Shown piece by piece: positions 60,569 through 64,000 of a stretch of 64,000 nt of DNA. The number at the start of each line of letters is the position of its first letter. The stretch's first letter is position 1. The position numbers were made by a program, and so were the translations under genes. Origin of the DNA: Bacillota bacterium (GTDB lineage Bacteria > Bacillota > Clostridia > Acetivibrionales > DTU013); assembly GCA_023435745.1 (NCBI GenBank), contig JAEZMD010000017.1, forward strand, positions 173,477 to 237,476. Reading direction: 5' to 3'. The notes under the pieces were generated by a model. The model was not told the DNA's origin, made no database searches, and saw nothing but the letters and a program-made list of their open reading frames with translations.

Positions 60569-61324
60569 ATGGAAGCGATATACAAGAACAGATACACGAT
60601 TGGATATAGCGATGTCGATTTCATGAAAGAGCTAAAACTAAGCACCCTCTTCAGTTATTTTCAGGACACCGCCAGTAAAGCTGTTGAGCATCTTGGCATA
60701 GGAATAGATGTTCTGACGGACATGTACTCCGTTGCGTGGGTACTGCTGCGGATGAGGGTCGAGATCGGAAGGATACCTTCTCTTAATGAAGCAATAACGG
60801 TGGAAACCTGGCCTCATCCACCCGGAAGGCTTGAGTTTAAAAGGGACTACATGGTCGACGCTGCTGATGGAAGCACTATCTTGTCTGCAACCTCAAACTG
60901 GGCCATTATGGACGTACATACGAGAGAGTTAAGGAAAAGTGAACTGATCAGCGAATTGTATCAGTTTCCGGAATTCACAAAGGAGCATTCACTCAACCAT
61001 AAGTTCGCTAAGCTGAAGCCTTTTGGACAGCTGGAAGTGGCATACAAAAAGGTGATTGGCTATAGTGACGTGGACTTTATCGGACATATCAACAACACCA
61101 GATATATAGATTACATAATGGATTGCTTTCCGGTGGGGAGCCATAGGCAGTATTGTGTGAAGGCTATTGAGGTAAATTATATAAAGGAAGCCTTTCCGGG
61201 TGATACTTTAGTGATGTACAGGGATGTTTCTGCCCTGAATTCAAATACAGCTTATATCGAAGGGGTCAATGAAACGGACGGAAAGCCTGCATTCAAGGCT
61301 CAGGTAGAGATGGCTCCAAGGTAG
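60569..61324 (+). CDS. Acyl-ACP thioesterase (FatA/FatB family)
   Basis: A protein of about 251 residues with a double hot-dog fold. The halves repeat a motif: YTIGYSDVDFMKELKLSTLF near the N-terminus and KVIGYSDVDFIGHINNTRYI near residue 165. The second half contains the Asp/Asn/His-type active-site stretch (IGHINNTRY). It hydrolyses acyl-ACP to free fatty acids, ending or trimming fatty acid synthesis. The preferred ATG at 60569 has GGAGG 13 bases upstream; the longer reading from 60542 is less likely. It follows hflX by about 90 bases. Confidence 0.87.
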   Translation: MEAIYKNRYTIGYSDVDFMKELKLSTLFSYFQDTASKAVEHLGIGIDVLTDMYSVAWVLLRMRVEIGRIPSLNEAITVETWPHPPGRLEFKRDYMVDAADGSTILSATSNWAIMDVHTRELRKSELISELYQFPEFTKEHSLNHKFAKLKPFGQLEVAYKKVIGYSDVDFIGHINNTRYIDYIMDCFPVGSHRQYCVKAIEVNYIKEAFPGDTLVMYRDVSALNSNTAYIEGVNETDGKPAFKAQVEMAPR

Positions 61325-61427
61325 CGGGGAGATATGTGAGAGTTGAAATATGATATCTGAGAAAGCACAATGAATATGTGCATGCAGGTTAAATACAAGA
61401 AACACATTACTTTAACTGGAGGGAATT

Positions 61428-63416
61428 ATGAACAAAATTGAGAACTTAACAGTCAACACAATCCGCATTTTGTCCGCCGAAGCGGTACAGAAGGCCAACT
61501 CAGGGCACCCCGGTCTGCCGATGGGGGCGGCTCCAATGGCATATACGCTCTGGGCGAAAAATCTGAAGCACAATCCATCCAATCCGGACTGGGATGACCG
61601 TGACCGGTTTATATTATCCGCAGGACACGGTTCAATGCTTCTTTATTCCCTATTGCATCTGTTTGGCTATGGACTGACAATGGATGATCTGAAAAACTTC
61701 AGGCAGCTCGGCAGCCTGACGCCCGGCCATCCAGAGTATGGCCATACAAGAGGTGTAGAAATAACGACAGGACCGCTGGGGCAAGGACTGGCCAACGGCG
61801 TTGGGATGGCTATATCGGAAGCATATCTGGCATCGAAATTCAACCGTCCCGGGTATCAGGTCGTGGACCATTATACTTATGTGCTGTCGGGCGACGGCTG
61901 CATGATGGAAGGCGTTGCATCTGAGGCTGCTTCGCTGGCGGGGACCCTCGGACTTGGAAAGCTCATTGTACTTTATGACTCAAATAGTATTACCATTGAG
62001 GGCTGTACGGATATTGCCTTCCGCGAGGACGTAGCCAAGCGTTTCGAAGCATATGGCTGGCACACGCTTCGGGTGGGGGACGGTACCAATATCGCTGATA
62101 TTGACGCCGCTATAAAAGCTGCAAAGGCCGAGACCGGAAAGCCTACGTTAATCGAAATCAAGACTCAGATCGGCTATGGATGCCCTGCCAAGCAGGGAAA
62201 GGCATCCGCCCACGGCGAGCCTCTGGGAGCTGACAATATTAAAGCGGCAAAGGAAAACCTGGGATGGAGCTACAACGAAGAATTCCACATACCCGCAGAA
62301 GTTGCCGAGCATATCGGAAAGATCAGAGAAAATGGCGCAGAACAGGAAAAGGCATGGGAAGAGATGATTAATGCGTATCGGAAGGAGTATCCCGAACTGT
62401 CCGCCGAATGGGAGGACTGGAAGACGAAAGATTATTCTTCCGGCCTGCTTGAAGACAAAGATTTTTGGAATTTCGACACTAAGGCAAATGCCACCAGATC
62501 ATCCTCAGGTGACGTCCTGAACAGGCTTGCGGCAATCGTACCGAATTTGATTGGCGGTTCAGCGGATCTGGCGCCGTCCAACAAATCCAATATGAAGGGC
62601 AGAGGAGACTTTTCAGCTGAGGATCGCGGCGGTTCGAACCTGCATTTTGGTGTTCGTGAACATGCAATGGCGGCCATTGCAAATGGTATGGCGGCTCATG
62701 GCAGAATGCAGCCTTATGTTTCCACCTTCTTTGTTTTTTCTGACTACATGAAGCCTTCCATGAGACTTTCGGCGCTAATGAAGCTGCCGGTTACCTATGT
62801 GCTGACGCATGACAGTATCGGCGTCGGTGAGGACGGCCCAACGCATGAACCCATTGAACAGTTGGCTTCGCTGAGGAGCATTCCGGGGTTTGTGGTTTTC
62901 CGTCCGTGTGATTCGAAGGAAACAGCCGCCGGCTGGTACGCCGCCATGTCCAGAAAACAGTCGCCCATTGCGCTGGTGCTTACCAGGCAGAATCTGCCTC
63001 AGTATGATATGACCGGTGTCAATGCTTTGAAGGGTGCTTATGTTATTTTGGATTCCGGTAAGAAACCGGAGCTTTTGCTTATGGCATCAGGTTCTGAAGT
63101 GCAGTTGGTTTATGAAGCCGGAAAACAGCTTCTGGAGAATGGCGTGGCTGTCCGCGTAGTCAGTATGCCTTCCTGGGAGCTTTTTGAGGAGCAGGACGCT
63201 GCGTACAGGGAATCTGTTCTGCCGTCAGATGTGACAAAGCGTTTGGCTGTGGAAGCGGCCTCCTCTTTCGGCTGGCATAAATATACCGGGCTTAACGGAG
63301 AGATTATATCCATTGATCAGTTCGGTGAATCCGCTCCTGCGGAACTGCTTTTCAAGAAGTATGGATTCACTGCGGAGAATGTATTGGACAGAGCAAAGAA
63401 TCTGTTGAAAAAATAA
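61428..63416 (+). CDS. tkt: Transketolase
   Basis: A 662-residue transketolase, TPP-dependent. TPP motif: GDGCMMEGVASEAASL through IVLYDSNSITIEG (GDG to about 30 residues later N). Catalytic His residues sit in NSGHPGLPMGAAPMAY, SAGHGSMLLY and the second domain FGVREHAMAAIANGM (Glu), with THDSIGVGEDGPTHEP. It exchanges two-carbon units between pentose and glycolytic sugars, using xylose and arabinose released by the glycan enzymes in this window. GGAGGG precedes the ATG. A strong terminator follows. Confidence 0.96.
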   Translation: MNKIENLTVNTIRILSAEAVQKANSGHPGLPMGAAPMAYTLWAKNLKHNPSNPDWDDRDRFILSAGHGSMLLYSLLHLFGYGLTMDDLKNFRQLGSLTPGHPEYGHTRGVEITTGPLGQGLANGVGMAISEAYLASKFNRPGYQVVDHYTYVLSGDGCMMEGVASEAASLAGTLGLGKLIVLYDSNSITIEGCTDIAFREDVAKRFEAYGWHTLRVGDGTNIADIDAAIKAAKAETGKPTLIEIKTQIGYGCPAKQGKASAHGEPLGADNIKAAKENLGWSYNEEFHIPAEVAEHIGKIRENGAEQEKAWEEMINAYRKEYPELSAEWEDWKTKDYSSGLLEDKDFWNFDTKANATRSSSGDVLNRLAAIVPNLIGGSADLAPSNKSNMKGRGDFSAEDRGGSNLHFGVREHAMAAIANGMAAHGRMQPYVSTFFVFSDYMKPSMRLSALMKLPVTYVLTHDSIGVGEDGPTHEPIEQLASLRSIPGFVVFRPCDSKETAAGWYAAMSRKQSPIALVLTRQNLPQYDMTGVNALKGAYVILDSGKKPELLLMASGSEVQLVYEAGKQLLENGVAVRVVSMPSWELFEEQDAAYRESVLPSDVTKRLAVEAASSFGWHKYTGLNGEIISIDQFGESAPAELLFKKYGFTAENVLDRAKNLLKK

Positions 63417-63428
63417 TACTACAACACA

Positions 63429-63461
63429 AAAAGTTCGGTGCTTAGGCGCCGAACTTTTTTT
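63429..63461 (+). terminator. Intrinsic terminator after tkt
   Basis: GTTCGGTGC (63433-63441) pairs with GCGCCGAAC (63446-63454), including one T-G pair, around TTAG, followed by seven T at 63455-63461 and preceded by an A-run (63428-63432). The hairpin is also the 3' limit of the convergent small gene. Confidence 0.88.
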
Positions 63462-63473
63462 ATCAGATTTGCA

Positions 63474-63671
63474 TTATACACTAATGTCTATGTTCCCGCC
63501 CTTGTGTGGAGTGACGGAGATTTCCACGGCTCTTGCGTTTGTCTCCTGAAAAGCCCGAAGCAAGGCATTCATGGATTGGGCATCCTGACCGAGAGATTTT
63601 CTGAGCGTCGCAATGCCGATCGCAGAGCGGATACTGCTGATACTTTGCTGCAACTGGTTATTGATTTCCAT
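63474..63671 (-). CDS. YjfB-like small motility protein
   Basis: A 65-residue protein similar to Bacillus YjfB, a putative motility protein: INNQLQQSISSIRSAIGIAT, KKSL-type heptads and the ending GGNIDISV. B. subtilis yjfB is controlled by the motility sigma factor SigD. On the minus strand upstream TAAA (63737-63740) lies 16 bases from ACCGAATA (63713-63720), close to but not exactly a SigD promoter (TAAA-N15-GCCGATAT); a TTGACA (63725-63730) is an alternative -35. AGGAGGTGG precedes the ATG. Confidence 0.7.
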   Translation of the reverse strand: MEINNQLQQSISSIRSAIGIATLRKSLGQDAQSMNALLRAFQETNARAVEISVTPHKGGNIDISV

Positions 63672-63815
63672 AGATCCACCTCCTGCTCCCAGATATTACA
63701 TCTAAAATCTATTATTCGGTACACTGTCAAATATGTTTTAGAGTTGATAGTATACTAGTAACAGTATATCATGCGGCAATAAAAAAATACAGATGCAAAA
63801 GGCAAGGGTTTGTCT

Positions 63816-63837
63816 TTCGACGGATCTTCGACGGATC
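63816..63837 (+). repeat. Tandem repeat of an 11-mer
   Basis: TTCGACGGATC occurs twice in direct succession (63816-63826 and 63827-63837), followed by TTTCGAAGA. The flanks can also pair (GGG-TCTTTCGA with TCGAAGA-CCCC), giving a possible RNA stem of moderate strength. Confidence 0.7.
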
Positions 63838-63913
63838 TTTCGAAGACCCCATCATATTTAATTATGCATTAGTACGGGTTTTCGACACTTCAAACTAAAA
63901 AATAAACCCTATT

Positions 63914-63957
63914 AAAATCAGGAAACACTTACCAATAAAGTCTTTCCTGATTTTTTT
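63914..63957 (+). terminator. Intrinsic terminator-like hairpin
   Basis: AAAATCAGGAAA (63914-63925) pairs perfectly with TTTCCTGATTTT (63943-63954); T continues to 63957. A textbook Rho-independent terminator with no obvious plus-strand gene before it. Confidence 0.8.
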
Positions 63958-64000
63958 GTTGTCAAATTTTTAAAAATTAATTGTTGTACGGGGTTGTATT

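Larger units (their letters stand above)
63672..64000. other. Gene-free right end with tandem repeat and hairpin
   Basis: No protein-coding frame is supported in these 329 bases. They contain the upstream region of the yjfB-like gene, a tandem 11-mer repeat (63816-63837) and a strong terminator-like hairpin (63914-63957). The stretch between repeat and hairpin might be a small RNA, or the terminator may serve a gene on the minus side outside the window. Confidence 0.5.

Noticed and set aside
63816..63837. CRISPR-like repeat
   Set aside because: Only two adjacent 11-mers without spacers; no cas genes.
1..64000. rRNA, tRNA, prophage or insertion sequence genes
   Set aside because: No stretch with the known conserved sequence of rRNA or a tRNA cloverleaf, no transposase, integrase or phage structural protein was recognised.

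Overview
The window looks like a chromosomal segment of an anaerobic, plant-glycan-degrading member of the Bacillota, class Clostridia. Supporting signs are strong AGGAGG-type ribosome binding sites, frequent GTG and TTG starts, a GlpP-type antiterminator, BceRSAB-like and 7TM-kinase two-component systems, a long-form Hpf, an S-layer-homology protein, ferredoxin-type redox proteins, and GH9, GH1, GH31, GH94 and GH127 carbohydrate enzymes. I cannot name the genus. I see no rRNA, tRNA, CRISPR array, prophage or intact insertion sequence.

Layout. 1-5.1 kb: the end of a BlaI-like repressor and a BlaR1/M56 protein, an eroded MalY/PatB aminotransferase, a methyltransferase, a hemerythrin-like protein, then an amino-acid ABC importer whose substrate-binding protein is circularly permuted and broken by one in-frame stop. 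5.1-9 kb: permease and ATPase of that importer, a stand-alone MnmC1-like tRNA methyltransferase (MnmD), a small membrane protein, a radical-SAM gene fragment and a D-2-hydroxyacid dehydrogenase. 9-12.9 kb: a glycerol-3-phosphate unit (GlpP antiterminator, leader stem-loop, two flavoprotein oxidoreductases and a DUF1667 protein). 12.9-22.3 kb: an AIM24 protein, a tocopherol-cyclase-like protein, a Bce-type ABC transporter with its kinase and regulator, DUF2461, a YgjP-like metalloprotease and a ketopantoate reductase-like protein. 22.3-26.7 kb: a repeat-containing non-coding stretch, malic enzyme, then a very AT-rich two-gene island (GT39-like glycosyltransferase and UbiA/DPPR-like prenyltransferase) that looks foreign. 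26.8-34.6 kb: a MacAB-like efflux set, a catalytically dead GH94 relative and a 7TM sensor kinase/LuxR-type regulator pair, all on the minus strand. 34.8-45.6 kb: agmatinase, GH127, metA, GH94, a UroD-type methyltransferase, an AraC regulator and GH31. 45.9-55 kb: a 1415-residue surface protein with three SLH modules, a zinc-ribbon protein, hpf, GH9, GH1 and an aldo/keto reductase. 56-64 kb: an HxlR regulator, a soluble chemoreceptor with two tandem STAS-like proteins, ThuA, HflX, an acyl-ACP thioesterase, transketolase and a YjfB-like protein.

The glycan enzymes fit a cellulose/hemicellulose route: surface GH9 endoglucanase, cytoplasmic GH1 beta-glucosidase and GH94 phosphorylase, with GH31 and GH127 removing side chains and transketolase receiving pentoses. 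The stretches most worth a second look are the permuted and interrupted binding protein, the pseudo-phosphorylase beside a sensor kinase with a 19-bp palindrome, the soluble chemoreceptor plus paired STAS-like proteins, the AT-rich island, and the DnaA-box-like cluster with a long palindrome upstream of hpf.
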